DNA from: Aeromicrobium stalagmiti | Lineage (GTDB): Bacteria; Actinomycetota; Actinomycetes; Propionibacteriales; Nocardioidaceae | DNA: 64,000 nucleotides | NCBI RefSeq assembly: GCF_013283745.1 | Contig: NZ_JABSTZ010000001.1 | Location: 1,568,406 to 1,632,405 of the forward strand | Reading direction: 5' to 3' | Shown here: in pieces, positions 19,212-26,951 of the stretch | Layout of the letters: each line of letters begins with the position of its first letter | Position numbering within the stretch: the stretch's first letter is position 1 | Made by a program: the position numbers and the translations under genes | Notes under the pieces: generated by a model | The model's database searches: none | What the model was told of the DNA's origin: nothing | What the model saw: the letters and a program-made list of their open reading frames with translations, nothing else

Positions 19212-20647
19212 GGGCCCACAGCGTCGCCGACGTCAGGGCCGCCGAGGAGGCCTTGGCGGCCACCCTGCCCGACGGCGAGCTCATGCGCCGGGCGGCCCGT
19301 GGGCTCGCCGATGCGCTCGACCACGTCGCCGCAGGTGAGGTCGTCGTCATGCTCGTCGGCCCCGGCAACAACGGCGGCGACGCGCTCTACGCCGCCGTCC
19401 ACCTGCTCGACCGAGGTGTCCGGGTCGACCTGTGCCTGCTCGACGCCGCCACGGTGCATGTCGACGGTCTCGGTGCGGCGCTGGGCGCCGGAGCGCTGCT
19501 CGTCGATGCGCCGTCGGACCAGCGGCACTGCCTCGACGCGCTGTTCGGCATCGGTGCTCGCCCCGGCCTGACCGGACGTGCCGCGGAGTGGGCCGAGTGG
19601 ATCTCCGGCACCCGTCCCTACACGGTCGCGGTCGACGTGCCGTCCGGGGTCGACGTCGACGGGGCCACGCTGCCGGCGCAGCACGTCATGGCCGACGCGA
19701 CGATCACCCTGGGCACCTACAAGACCGCCTTGCTCGTCAGCCCGGCAGCCGGCGCGGCGGGGTGGAACGGCACCGCGATCGCCGAGCTCGTCGACATCGG
19801 CCTGGCGCCCCACCTTCCCGAGCCGACGGTCGAGGCCATCGAGGCGTCCGACGGTCACCTGCTGGTCGACACCTTCGACTGGCTGCGCAACCCGACGAGC
19901 CACAAGTACTCCCGCGGGGTCGTCGGCATCTCGGCCGGCTCGGAGCAGTATGCCGGGGCGGCCCACCTGTGCGTCGCCGGAGCGCTGACCGGCATGGCCG
20001 GCATGGTGCGGTTCGTCGGTGACCTCCACCTCAGCCGGCGCGTCGTCGATCGGGCGCCGGAGGTCGTGGCTGGTCCGGGGCGCGTCCAGGCGTGGGTCGT
20101 GGGCCCGGGCGGTGGCGACGAGGCCGAGGAGAAGCTCCGAGCGGCTCTCGCCGACGGTGTGCCGGTCGTCGTCGACGCCAGCGCGCTGGCCTTCCTGCCC
20201 GACTCGTTCGACGCCCCCGCGCTGCTGACGCCGCACGCCGGTGAGCTCGCGATGATGCTCGACACCCGCCGCGAGGCCGTCGAGGCGGAGCCGCTGGCGC
20301 ACGCCACCGAGGCGGCCCACCGGTGGGGCGTCACGATCCTGCTCAAGGGCTCGCGGACGCTGGTCGTCACGCCGGGGCGGACCACGCGGGTCAACCTCAC
20401 CGGGTCCCCCTGGCTCGGCACCGCCGGGTCAGGCGACGTCCTCGCCGGGCTTGCCGGCTCGCTGCTGGCGTCGGGGGCCGATCCGCACGACGCCGGCTCG
20501 ATCGCCGCGTTCCTGCACGGCGCGGCGAGCATCCGGGCCAACCGGGGTGGTCCGGTGACGGCGTCCGCGGTCGCGGCCGCGCTGCCCGGCACGCTCGCGG
20601 CGTTCCACGACGGCCTGCTCGGCGACGTCCGCGACTGGAGGGACTGA
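19205..20647 (+). CDS. nnr: Bifunctional NAD(P)H-hydrate epimerase / ADP-dependent dehydratase
   Basis: A 480-residue fused repair enzyme for hydrated NAD(P)H. The N-terminal YjeF_N epimerase half (1-about 210) has LVGPGNNGGDALYAA and VDVPSGVDVDG; the C-terminal ribokinase-like CARKD half (about 215-480) has HKYSRGVVGI, VVGPGGGDE, LTPHAGELA, LLKGSRTLV and the GTAGSGDVLAG anion-hole/catalytic Asp loop. Start overlaps acpS; the stop is immediately followed by alr. The metabolic role is well established for the family. Confidence 0.96.
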   Translation: MLRAHSVADVRAAEEALAATLPDGELMRRAARGLADALDHVAAGEVVVMLVGPGNNGGDALYAAVHLLDRGVRVDLCLLDAATVHVDGLGAALGAGALLVDAPSDQRHCLDALFGIGARPGLTGRAAEWAEWISGTRPYTVAVDVPSGVDVDGATLPAQHVMADATITLGTYKTALLVSPAAGAAGWNGTAIAELVDIGLAPHLPEPTVEAIEASDGHLLVDTFDWLRNPTSHKYSRGVVGISAGSEQYAGAAHLCVAGALTGMAGMVRFVGDLHLSRRVVDRAPEVVAGPGRVQAWVVGPGGGDEAEEKLRAALADGVPVVVDASALAFLPDSFDAPALLTPHAGELAMMLDTRREAVEAEPLAHATEAAHRWGVTILLKGSRTLVVTPGRTTRVNLTGSPWLGTAGSGDVLAGLAGSLLASGADPHDAGSIAAFLHGAASIRANRGGPVTASAVAAALPGTLAAFHDGLLGDVRDWRD

Positions 20648-20648
20648 C

Positions 20649-21776
20649 ATGTCGACCCTGCAGGCGCCTCAAGCCGAGGCGCTCATCGACCTCGACGCGT
20701 TCGGCGCCAACATCGCGGCCCTGGCGCAGTGCGCGCGGTCGGCGGCGCTGATGACGGTCGTCAAGGCCAACGCCTACGGCCACGGCATGCTGCCGATGGC
20801 CCGCGCGGCCCGTGCGGCCGGCACCGACTGGCTCGGTGTCGCGACGGTCGACGAGGCGCTCGCGCTGCGGGCGGCCGGCGACACCGGTGACCTCCTGTGC
20901 TGGCTCCACGCACCCGGTGCCGACTTTGCCGCGGCGGTCGACGCCGGCGTCGAGGTGACGGCGTCGTCGGCCGAGCAGCTCGCCGAGATCCTCGCCGCTG
21001 CGCCGCGACGGCCGCGGGTGCAGCTCAAGGTCGACACCGGCCTGTCCCGCAACGGCGCGCTCGGTGAGCAGTGGACGGCACTGGTCGCCGCGGCTGCCGC
21101 GGCGCAGTCAGCCGGGCAGGTCGAGATCACCGGGACGTGGTCGCACCTCGCGTGTGCTGACGAGCCGGCGCACCCCGCGAACGACCACCAGGAGACGGTC
21201 TTCCGTGCAGCCGTCGACGAGCTCGCCGCCGCCGGGGTCGATCCCGGGCTGCGCCACCTCAGCAACTCCGCAGCCACGCTCAGCCGTCCGTCCGCGCACT
21301 TCGACCTCGTTCGCGTGGGCATCGCGGCCTACGGCATCCGTCCCGACCCGGCGATGACCTACCCGACCCTGCTGACCCCGGTCATGACGCTGCGCGCACG
21401 CCTGGCGCAGGTCAAGACGATCCCCGCGGGTGCGAGCGTCTCCTACGGGCAGACGTGGACCGCCGAGACGGCGACCACGGTCGGGCTGGTGCCGCTCGGC
21501 TACGGCGAGGGCATCGCGATCTCGGCCTCCAACCGGGCCGAGGTGCAGGTGGCCGGGGCGCGAGCGCGGCTGGTCGGCCGGGTCTGCATGGACCAGCTCG
21601 TGGTCGACCTCGGCGACCGTCCTGCGGCCCGAGGCGACGAGGTCGTCCTGCTGGGTCCCGGGCACGACGGGGAGCCCACGGCGGAGGACTGGGCAGCGGC
21701 ATCGGGCACCATTGCGTACGAGGTGGTCACCCGGCTGGGCGGCCGCATCGTCCGGACGTACAAGGGTGGAGCATGA
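20649..21776 (+). CDS. alr: Alanine racemase
   Basis: A 375-residue PLP enzyme making D-alanine for peptidoglycan. The PLP lysine is in VVKANAYGHG, the substrate-binding Arg region is DTGLSRNG, the second catalytic base is the Tyr of SVSYGQTW, and the C-terminal domain has GRVCMDQLVVDLG. ATG one base after the nnr stop; its own stop overlaps the next gene by ATGA, so nnr, alr and the hydrolase are tightly coupled. Confidence 0.97.
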   Translation: MSTLQAPQAEALIDLDAFGANIAALAQCARSAALMTVVKANAYGHGMLPMARAARAAGTDWLGVATVDEALALRAAGDTGDLLCWLHAPGADFAAAVDAGVEVTASSAEQLAEILAAAPRRPRVQLKVDTGLSRNGALGEQWTALVAAAAAAQSAGQVEITGTWSHLACADEPAHPANDHQETVFRAAVDELAAAGVDPGLRHLSNSAATLSRPSAHFDLVRVGIAAYGIRPDPAMTYPTLLTPVMTLRARLAQVKTIPAGASVSYGQTWTAETATTVGLVPLGYGEGIAISASNRAEVQVAGARARLVGRVCMDQLVVDLGDRPAARGDEVVLLGPGHDGEPTAEDWAAASGTIAYEVVTRLGGRIVRTYKGGA

Positions 21777-22750
21777 CCAAGACAGCCAGGATCGCGACGA
21801 CAGCCGGAGCCTTCGTGGCCGCCGGAGCGGTGGCGACGCTGCTCAACGGCCGTCAGCGGACCCAGCGCCGGCGGCGCCGCGGCGAGGACGTGGAGTTCGG
21901 CTCCGTCCGCAGCAGCCCGGTGACGGTCATGTCGTCCGACGGCGTGCCGCTCAACGTCGAGATCGACGAGGCCGAGCGCAAGACACCGACGATCGTCTTC
22001 TTGCACGGCTGGGTCGAGGACATCGACGTCTGGCACTACCAGCGACTCGCCCTGCGGGGCCGGGTGCGGATGGTGTTCGTCGACCTGCGCTCGCACGGCC
22101 GGTCCGGCCGGTCCTACGCCGACAGCTCCGGCTTCGCCGAGCTGGCCGACGACGCTGCGACCGTGATCAAGCAGCTCGTGCCGCGTGGTCCGATCGTCCT
22201 CGTCGGACACTCGATGGGCGGCATGACGATCATGGAGCTCGCACGGTCGCGGCCCGAGCTGTTCGGCGGTCGGGTCAAGGGCGTCGTCCTCGTCGGCACC
22301 AGCGCCGGGCGGCTGATGCGCAGCAGCCCCGGCCTGCGGCACCTGGTGCCGCTGCTCCGGGCGGGTGCGCCGCTGCTCGACTGGGGGCGACGGTTCAACT
22401 CCTACTCGGTCATCCGGCGCTGGGGCCTCGGACCGAACGCGCAAGAGCGCCACGTCGACATGGCCAACGAGATGATCCTGCGGGCGCCCACCCACGTGCT
22501 GATGGACTTCTACCCCAACTTCGTGAGCCTCGACCTCACCTCGGGGCTGGCCGACCTCGGCAAGGCACGCACCGTCGTCATCGGCGGCACGGCCGACATG
22601 CTGACGCCGATCAAGCACAGCCGCCGGCTCGCCGACCAGATCCCCGACGCCAAGCTCGTCGTGCTCGAGGACGTCGGCCACATGGTCATGTTCGAGGACC
22701 ACCAGGCCGTCACCAAGACCATCGAGGACGTCCTGGAGGACATCCAATGA
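21773..22750 (+). CDS. Alpha/beta-fold hydrolase, membrane-anchored or exported
   Basis: A 325-residue alpha/beta hydrolase. The first 25 residues form a short hydrophobic segment after a basic end (TKTARIATTAGAFVAAGAVATLL), suggesting an anchor. The nucleophile elbow is GHSMGGMT, preceded by the oxyanion region FLHGWVED and the loop DLRSHGRSG; Asp in GTADMLTP and the late His in DVGHMVMFE complete the triad. Hydrolases at this place between alr and tsaE are common in actinobacteria but their substrate is not established. Overlaps alr and the TsaE fusion by ATGA at each end. Confidence 0.88.
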   Translation: MTKTARIATTAGAFVAAGAVATLLNGRQRTQRRRRRGEDVEFGSVRSSPVTVMSSDGVPLNVEIDEAERKTPTIVFLHGWVEDIDVWHYQRLALRGRVRMVFVDLRSHGRSGRSYADSSGFAELADDAATVIKQLVPRGPIVLVGHSMGGMTIMELARSRPELFGGRVKGVVLVGTSAGRLMRSSPGLRHLVPLLRAGAPLLDWGRRFNSYSVIRRWGLGPNAQERHVDMANEMILRAPTHVLMDFYPNFVSLDLTSGLADLGKARTVVIGGTADMLTPIKHSRRLADQIPDAKLVVLEDVGHMVMFEDHQAVTKTIEDVLEDIQ

Positions 22751-23733
22751 CCGGTTCCAACGCACTCAACGTCATCGAAGCGGGGCCCGAGCACGCGGCG
22801 GTCATCGTCGACATCATCCACCGCTCGTTCGGGGCCCGGCCGGTGCTCGACCCGCCGTCGACGGCGCTCGAGGAGTCGGTCGAGTCGGTCGCCGAGACGC
22901 TGGCGACCGCGGGCGGGCTGCTCGTGGAGCGACGCGGCCTGCCGATGGGGGCGATGCTCTTCGACGAGTCGCGCCCCGGGCAGCTGGGCCTGCGGCGGGT
23001 CTGCGTCGACCCCGACATCCAGGCACGAGGTGTCGCCTCGGCGATGCTCGGCGTCGCGGAGGACACCGCGGAGGAGCGGCGCAAGGACGGCATCTGGCTC
23101 GACGTCCGCGAGGAGCTGCCCGAGACGGTGCAGTTCTGGTCAAGGCGGCTCTACCACCCGGTGGGGCGCGACGAGCCGTTCATCGAGTTCGGCAAGACGC
23201 TGTGGCTGGCGCGTGAGGTGCCCACGCCCGAGGAGATGCAGCTGCTGGCCTCGCGGCTCGCCCCGCTGCTGCGCGCCGGCGACCTGCTGGTGCTCTCCGG
23301 CGACCTCGGTGCCGGCAAGACGACGTTCACCCAGGGGCTCGGCGAGGCGCTGGGGGTGCGAGGTCCGATCACGTCCCCGACGTTCGTGCTGGCCCGCGCC
23401 CATCCGTCGCTGGTCGACGGGCCGCCGCTGGTGCACGTCGACGCCTACCGCCTCGGCGACCTGAGCGAGATCGACGACCTCGACCTCGACTCCACCACGG
23501 ACTCGGCGGTGACGGTCGTCGAGTGGGGTGACGGGATGGCCGAGCAGCTCACCGACAGCTGGCTGCACATCAAGATCGAGGTCCGCGGCCCTCGGCCGAT
23601 CGACCCGGTCGGCACGCCGCACGACGGCGAGGTGGGCGACGTCCCCGACGAGGTCGATCCGCGCGTCGTGACGATCAAGCCGCACGGTTCGCGGTGGGTC
23701 GGCGTCCCGCTCCGCTCCACCCTCCTCGCCTGA
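22747..23733 (+). CDS. tsaE: GNAT acetyltransferase-TsaE fusion
   Basis: A 328-residue two-domain protein. Residues 1-150 are a GNAT fold with the acetyl-CoA loop DIQARGVASAML; residues 155-290 are TsaE, the ATPase of the t6A37 tRNA complex, with Walker A GDLGAGKTTFTQGLG (185-199), the TsaE motif GPITSPTF (206-213) and HVDAYRL. The acidic C-terminal tail extends about 40 residues past TsaE. Start and stop fit the coupled run (ATGA overlap with the hydrolase). TsaB follows after the repeat array. The GNAT part may act on another substrate; there is no evidence that it works in t6A synthesis. Confidence 0.92.
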   Translation: MTGSNALNVIEAGPEHAAVIVDIIHRSFGARPVLDPPSTALEESVESVAETLATAGGLLVERRGLPMGAMLFDESRPGQLGLRRVCVDPDIQARGVASAMLGVAEDTAEERRKDGIWLDVREELPETVQFWSRRLYHPVGRDEPFIEFGKTLWLAREVPTPEEMQLLASRLAPLLRAGDLLVLSGDLGAGKTTFTQGLGEALGVRGPITSPTFVLARAHPSLVDGPPLVHVDAYRLGDLSEIDDLDLDSTTDSAVTVVEWGDGMAEQLTDSWLHIKIEVRGPRPIDPVGTPHDGEVGDVPDEVDPRVVTIKPHGSRWVGVPLRSTLLA

Positions 23734-23741
23734 CCCCCCGC

Positions 23742-23864
23742 TGACGAGGGCGTTCCGGCCCCTCGACGAGAGGGTTCCGGCCCCGCGAGGAGAGAGCCGG
23801 GGGCGGCAAGGGTCTCCTCGAGGGGCGACAAAGGTCTCCTCACGGGCCGGTAAGGGTCTCGTCA
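23742..23864. repeat. Six-unit array of 22-bp repeats, three per orientation
   Basis: Between tsaE and tsaB. Plus-strand units start at 23742, 23764 and 23786; minus-strand units occupy 23799-23820, 23821-23842 and 23843-23864. The shared core reads YGASGAG, three variable bases, STTSCSGCCCC. The two groups face each other so the whole element can fold as a long imperfect hairpin (for example GCTGACGAG at 23740 against CTCGTCAGC at 23858). No spacer-like sequence lies between units. Origin and role unknown. Confidence 0.85.
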
Positions 23865-23868
23865 GCGT

Positions 23869-23874
23869 TAGGGT
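23869..23874 (+). promoter_or_regulatory. -10 hexamer TAGGGT for leaderless tsaB
   Basis: TAGGGT then seven bases then GTG at 23882. It decides the tsaB start and suggests tsaB has its own promoter beyond the repeat array. Confidence 0.5.
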
Positions 23875-23881
23875 GGCGGAC

Positions 23882-24517
23882 GTGCTGCTGCTTGCTTTCG
23901 ACACCGCCACCCCGGCCATCACGGTCGCCGTCCACGACGGGAACAGGGTCGTCGGCGAGGCGTTCGGCGAGGGCGCGATGGCCCACGGCGAGCTGCTCGC
24001 TCCGGCGATCCGCGACGCGCTCGCGCAGGCCGGCGCGTCGATGGGCGACCTGACCGACGTCGCGGTGGGCGTCGGTCCCGGCCCGTTCACGGGTCTTCGC
24101 GTCGGGGTCGTCACGGCCCTGACCCTCGGGTCGACCCTGCGCCTGACCACCCACGGGGTGTGCTCGCTCGACGTCGTCGCCGCGGACGTCCAGGTCGCAG
24201 GGGAGTTCCTCGTCGCGACCGACGCCCGGCGAAAAGAGGTCTACTGGGCCCGCTACGGCGCCGACCACGTCCGGCTCGACGGGCCGCACGTGCTCAAGCC
24301 CGCCGATCTCGCGGCGCAGCACCCCGACCTGCCGGTATACGGACGCGGCGCGCACCTCTACGACGACGTGCTGCGTGCCGCCGGCGAGGCGGGCGATCCC
24401 CGCGCCGCAGCGCTCGCGACGCTGGTGGTGTCGGGCCGGGCCGTCGAGCTGCCCCTCGAGCCGCTCTACCTGCGCCGTCCCGATGCCGTGCCGCAGGCCG
24501 TCTCCAAGCGCGCATGA
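23882..24517 (+). CDS. tsaB: tRNA threonylcarbamoyladenosine biosynthesis protein TsaB
   Basis: A 211-residue TsaB, the inactive ASKHA-fold partner of TsaD in t6A37 synthesis. Typical stretches: LLLAFDTATPAITVAV, HGELLAPAI, VGVGPGPFTGLRVGV, ATDARRKEVYWARY. I chose GTG at 23882 because homologues start with LLLAFDT and because it follows a leaderless-type -10; an alternative GTG at 23873 would add three residues. The stop overlaps rimI by ATGA. Confidence 0.95.
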   Translation: MLLLAFDTATPAITVAVHDGNRVVGEAFGEGAMAHGELLAPAIRDALAQAGASMGDLTDVAVGVGPGPFTGLRVGVVTALTLGSTLRLTTHGVCSLDVVAADVQVAGEFLVATDARRKEVYWARYGADHVRLDGPHVLKPADLAAQHPDLPVYGRGAHLYDDVLRAAGEAGDPRAAALATLVVSGRAVELPLEPLYLRRPDAVPQAVSKRA

Positions 24518-24945
24518 CCCGCACGGCCGCGGACGACGACGTCCCCGCGATCGTCGCGATCGAGCAGACCTGCTTCGGCGCGGGCGCGTGGAGCGAGGGG
24601 CTCGTCCGCGACGAGGTCGGCAGCGACCGCCACGTGGTGCTGGTCACGGACGACCTGCAGGCCTACGGCGCCGTGTCGGTGGCCGGCGAGGTGGCCGACC
24701 TCGACCGCATCGCGGTGCTGCCCGCGCTCCGGGGACGCGGCGTCGCCCGCGACCTGCTCGACGACCTCGTCGACCGGGCCCGCGACCTCGGCGCCGGCCG
24801 CATGCTGCTCGAGGTCGCAGCCGACAACGGTCCCGCGATCGGCCTCTACGAGTCCTACGGGTTCGACACCATCAGCACGCGCCGCGGCTACTACGCCGGC
24901 GGCGTCGACGCGCTGGTCATGGAGCTCACGATCGAGGAGTGGTGA
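24514..24945 (+). CDS. rimI: Ribosomal protein S18 alanine N-acetyltransferase RimI
   Basis: A 143-residue GNAT of the RimI type. It has ADDDVPAIVAIEQTCFG, the acetyl-CoA loop LPALRGRGVARDLLDDL, LLEVAADNGPAIGLYESYGFDTISTRRGYY and the terminal DALVMELT. The tsaB-rimI pair is widely conserved. RimI of some actinobacteria acetylates broader N-termini, so target range is uncertain. Overlaps tsaB by four bases; its TGA overlaps the first ATG of a small duplicated leader before ridA. Confidence 0.92.
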   Translation: MTRTAADDDVPAIVAIEQTCFGAGAWSEGLVRDEVGSDRHVVLVTDDLQAYGAVSVAGEVADLDRIAVLPALRGRGVARDLLDDLVDRARDLGAGRMLLEVAADNGPAIGLYESYGFDTISTRRGYYAGGVDALVMELTIEEW

Positions 24946-24976
24946 TGAGGCTGAGCCCATGAGGCTGGACCCATGA
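24945..24976 (+). repeat. 14-bp tandem duplication creating two 5-codon micro-ORFs before ridA
   Basis: ATGAGGCTGAGCCC (24945-24958) is repeated as ATGAGGCTGGACCC (24959-24972) and followed by ATGAGG of ridA. Each copy reads M-R-L-S/D-P-stop, and each TGA overlaps the next ATG by ATGA, joining rimI to ridA by a chain of stop-start overlaps. Confidence 0.8.
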
Positions 24977-25383
24977 GGAAGAACATCAGCTCCCGCAACC
25001 CGTGGGAGGACTCCGTCGGCTACAGCCGCGCGGTCCGCGTCGGCGGGTCGGTCTGGGTCGCAGGCACCACGGCGACGGTCGAGGGCGAGGTCGTCGGCGT
25101 CGGTGACCCGTACGAGCAGGCGCGGGTCGCTTTCGGCATCGCCGTCGCGGCGGTCAGGACGGCGGGCCTCGAGGTGAAGGACGTCGTCAGGACCCGGATG
25201 TTCGTCATCGACATGGCCCACATGGACGAGATCGGGCGGGCCCACCGGGAGGTCTTCGGCGACGTCCGGCCGGTGGCGACGATGGTCCAGGTCTCCGGAT
25301 TCGCGCACCCCGACCACCTCGTCGAGGTCGAGATCGACGCCCACGTTGCCCCTCAGGGATGGCGTGCGAGGCTGGGGTCATGA
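24973..25383 (+). CDS. RidA family (YjgF/UK114) enamine/imine deaminase
   Basis: A 136-residue RidA-fold protein. Landmarks are NPWEDSVGYSRAVRVGGSVWVAGTT, YEQARVAFGIAVAAVRTAGLEVKDVVRTRMFVID and ATMVQVSGFAHPDHLVEVEIDAHV, the last including the conserved Glu of the trimer active site. The family hydrolyses reactive enamine/imine intermediates; several subgroups differ in activity and this one lacks the canonical RidA Arg context I would need to be certain. The start overlaps a duplicated leader; the stop overlaps the DUF5709 gene (ATGA). Confidence 0.88.
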   Translation: MRKNISSRNPWEDSVGYSRAVRVGGSVWVAGTTATVEGEVVGVGDPYEQARVAFGIAVAAVRTAGLEVKDVVRTRMFVIDMAHMDEIGRAHREVFGDVRPVATMVQVSGFAHPDHLVEVEIDAHVAPQGWRARLGS

Positions 25384-25772
25384 CCGAGACACCTGACACC
25401 TTCGACGACGGCGAAGACGGCCCCGACCAGGACGCGATCTTCGACAACCCGGACGAGACCCTCGACGCCGGCTACTCGCCGCCCGAGAGCTACCGCGGCG
25501 AGGGATTCGGCACGACCGCCGAGGAGGCGCTGGAGGGTGAGTCCCTCGACGAGCGCCTGCGCCAGGAGGAGCCGGACGTCGATCCGTACGCCGACGAGGA
25601 CGAGGTGCTCGACGACGGCGAGGTGGGCACGCAGCGTGCCGGTCGCCTGGTCGATCCTGACGGCGGCTTCGGCGAGGACACCGAGAAGGACCTCGTCGGC
25701 GAGGACGTCGGCATCGACGGAGCAGCGGCGAGCGCCGAGGAGGCCGCGGTCCACGTCGTCGAAGACGACTGA
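25380..25772 (+). CDS. DUF5709 acidic protein
   Basis: A 130-residue, strongly acidic protein with no predicted membrane segment. The central SPPESYRGEGFGTTAEEALEGESLDERLRQEEPDV matches DUF5709, a family of small actinobacterial proteins of unknown function. Low-complexity Asp/Glu stretches suggest disorder at both ends. Coupled to ridA by a four-base overlap. Its last codons and stop are duplicated in the following 24 bases. Confidence 0.85.
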   Translation: MTETPDTFDDGEDGPDQDAIFDNPDETLDAGYSPPESYRGEGFGTTAEEALEGESLDERLRQEEPDVDPYADEDEVLDDGEVGTQRAGRLVDPDGGFGEDTEKDLVGEDVGIDGAAASAEEAAVHVVEDD

Positions 25773-25805
25773 GGGCTGAGGGTCGAAGACGACTGACGGC
25801 TGAGG
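25758..25805 (+). repeat. 24-bp tandem duplication over the DUF5709 stop codon
   Basis: Bases 25758-25781 and 25782-25805 differ at one position. The copy repeats the final VVEDD-stop codons and downstream bases, so the second unit is a non-coding echo of the gene end. Confidence 0.85.
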
Positions 25806-25844
25806 GTCGCGTCGACACGACCGGCCGGGTGCACGCGTGTGCAC

Positions 25845-25850
25845 TACCCT
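25845..25850 (+). promoter_or_regulatory. -10 hexamer TACCCT for leaderless acyltransferase gene
   Basis: TACCCT, six bases, ATG at 25857; no ribosome site. Confidence 0.55.
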
Positions 25851-25856
25851 GACCGG

Positions 25857-26621
25857 ATGCGCGACTACACGTACCCGGCCACCATCCTGACGGCCAAGAC
25901 GCTGTTCAAGGTGCTGGGCATGAAGTTCCAGATGTCCGGCACCGAGCACATCCCGCGCGAGGGTGGTGCGATCCTCGCGGCCAACCACATCGGCTACGTC
26001 GACTTCATCTTCGACGGGCTGGCGGCCCAGCCCAGCGGCCGTCTGGTGCGGTTCATGGCCAAGAAGGACGCCTTCGACCACAAGATCTCGGGGCCGATCA
26101 TGCGGTCGTTCCACCACATCTCGGTCGACCGCGAGAACGGTCAGCAGTCGTACGACGACGCGGTCGAGTATGCGCGCAACGGCGAGATCGTCGGCATCTT
26201 CCCGGAGGCCACGATCAGCCGCTCGTTCGAGATCAAGGAGCTCAAGACGGGCGCGGTGCGCATGGCCGCGGCGGCCGGCGTCCCGTTGATCCCGATGGTC
26301 ACGTGGGGCACGCAGCTGCTCAAGACCAAGGACCACGAGTCGGACATGAAAGGTCGTGGCAAGACGATCGGCCTGCACGTCGGCGCACCGCTGGCTGTCA
26401 CGGGTGAGGATCCCGTGGCCGAGACCGTCCTGCTGCGTGACGCGATGACGAACCTGCTCGACAAGGCCATCGCGGAGTACCCGATCCGTCCCGAGGGTCA
26501 GTGGTGGGCCCCGGCCCGCCACGGTGGCACCGCGCCGTCGCTTGCGGAGGCGCGCAGAATGGACGAGGAAGAGTATGCGGCCCGCGCCGCCCGACGCGCC
26601 GCCAAGAAGACCCAGCAGTAG
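25857..26621 (+). CDS. 1-acyl-sn-glycerol-3-phosphate acyltransferase family protein (PlsC-like)
   Basis: A 254-residue acyltransferase. The HX4D catalytic motif is in ILAANHIGYVDF, the glycerol-3-phosphate-binding motif appears as IFPEATISR, and VPLIPMVTWGTQ is a typical late block. It should acylate lysophosphatidate or a related lipid at the inner membrane face. The ATG at 25857 is fixed by a leaderless promoter. A basic C-terminal tail (AARAARRAAKKTQQ) may help membrane binding. DUF427 follows after ten bases. Confidence 0.9.
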   Translation: MRDYTYPATILTAKTLFKVLGMKFQMSGTEHIPREGGAILAANHIGYVDFIFDGLAAQPSGRLVRFMAKKDAFDHKISGPIMRSFHHISVDRENGQQSYDDAVEYARNGEIVGIFPEATISRSFEIKELKTGAVRMAAAAGVPLIPMVTWGTQLLKTKDHESDMKGRGKTIGLHVGAPLAVTGEDPVAETVLLRDAMTNLLDKAIAEYPIRPEGQWWAPARHGGTAPSLAEARRMDEEEYAARAARRAAKKTQQ

Positions 26622-26631
26622 AGGAGACGCC

Positions 26632-26937
26632 ATGAAGGCAGTCATCGGCACCACCGTCGTCGCCGAGGCCCCCACCGAGGACCTCGTCAAGATCGAGGGC
26701 AACTGGTACTTCCCGCCGGCCAGCCTCACCGAGGGCGCGTTCGAGAAGAGCCCGACGGCCTACCACTGCCCGTGGAAGGGCGATGCGCAGTACTGGAACG
26801 TCGGCACCGGCGCTGACCTGGCGCCCGACGGCGGCTGGTCCTACCCCGAGCCGATCCCGTCGTCGTTCGACCGCGTGGGCCAGGACTACAGCGGCTACGT
26901 CGCGTTCGACAAGTCGCAGGTCGCCCTGACGGAGTAG
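26632..26937 (+). CDS. DUF427 domain protein
   Basis: A 101-residue DUF427 protein: VVAEAPTEDLVKIEGNWYFPPASL, SPTAYHCPWKGDAQYWNV and GYVAFDKSQVAL are characteristic. Function is not established for the family. A good ribosome site (GAGGAG) precedes the ATG, which follows the acyltransferase by ten bases, so the pair is probably one transcript. It converges with a DinB-family gene. Confidence 0.9.
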   Translation: MKAVIGTTVVAEAPTEDLVKIEGNWYFPPASLTEGAFEKSPTAYHCPWKGDAQYWNVGTGADLAPDGGWSYPEPIPSSFDRVGQDYSGYVAFDKSQVALTE

Positions 26938-26951
26938 TCCCACACCGCAGG

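Noticed and set aside
23742-23864. Possible small CRISPR array
   Set aside because: Units are contiguous and in both orientations with no spacers, and no cas gene is near.
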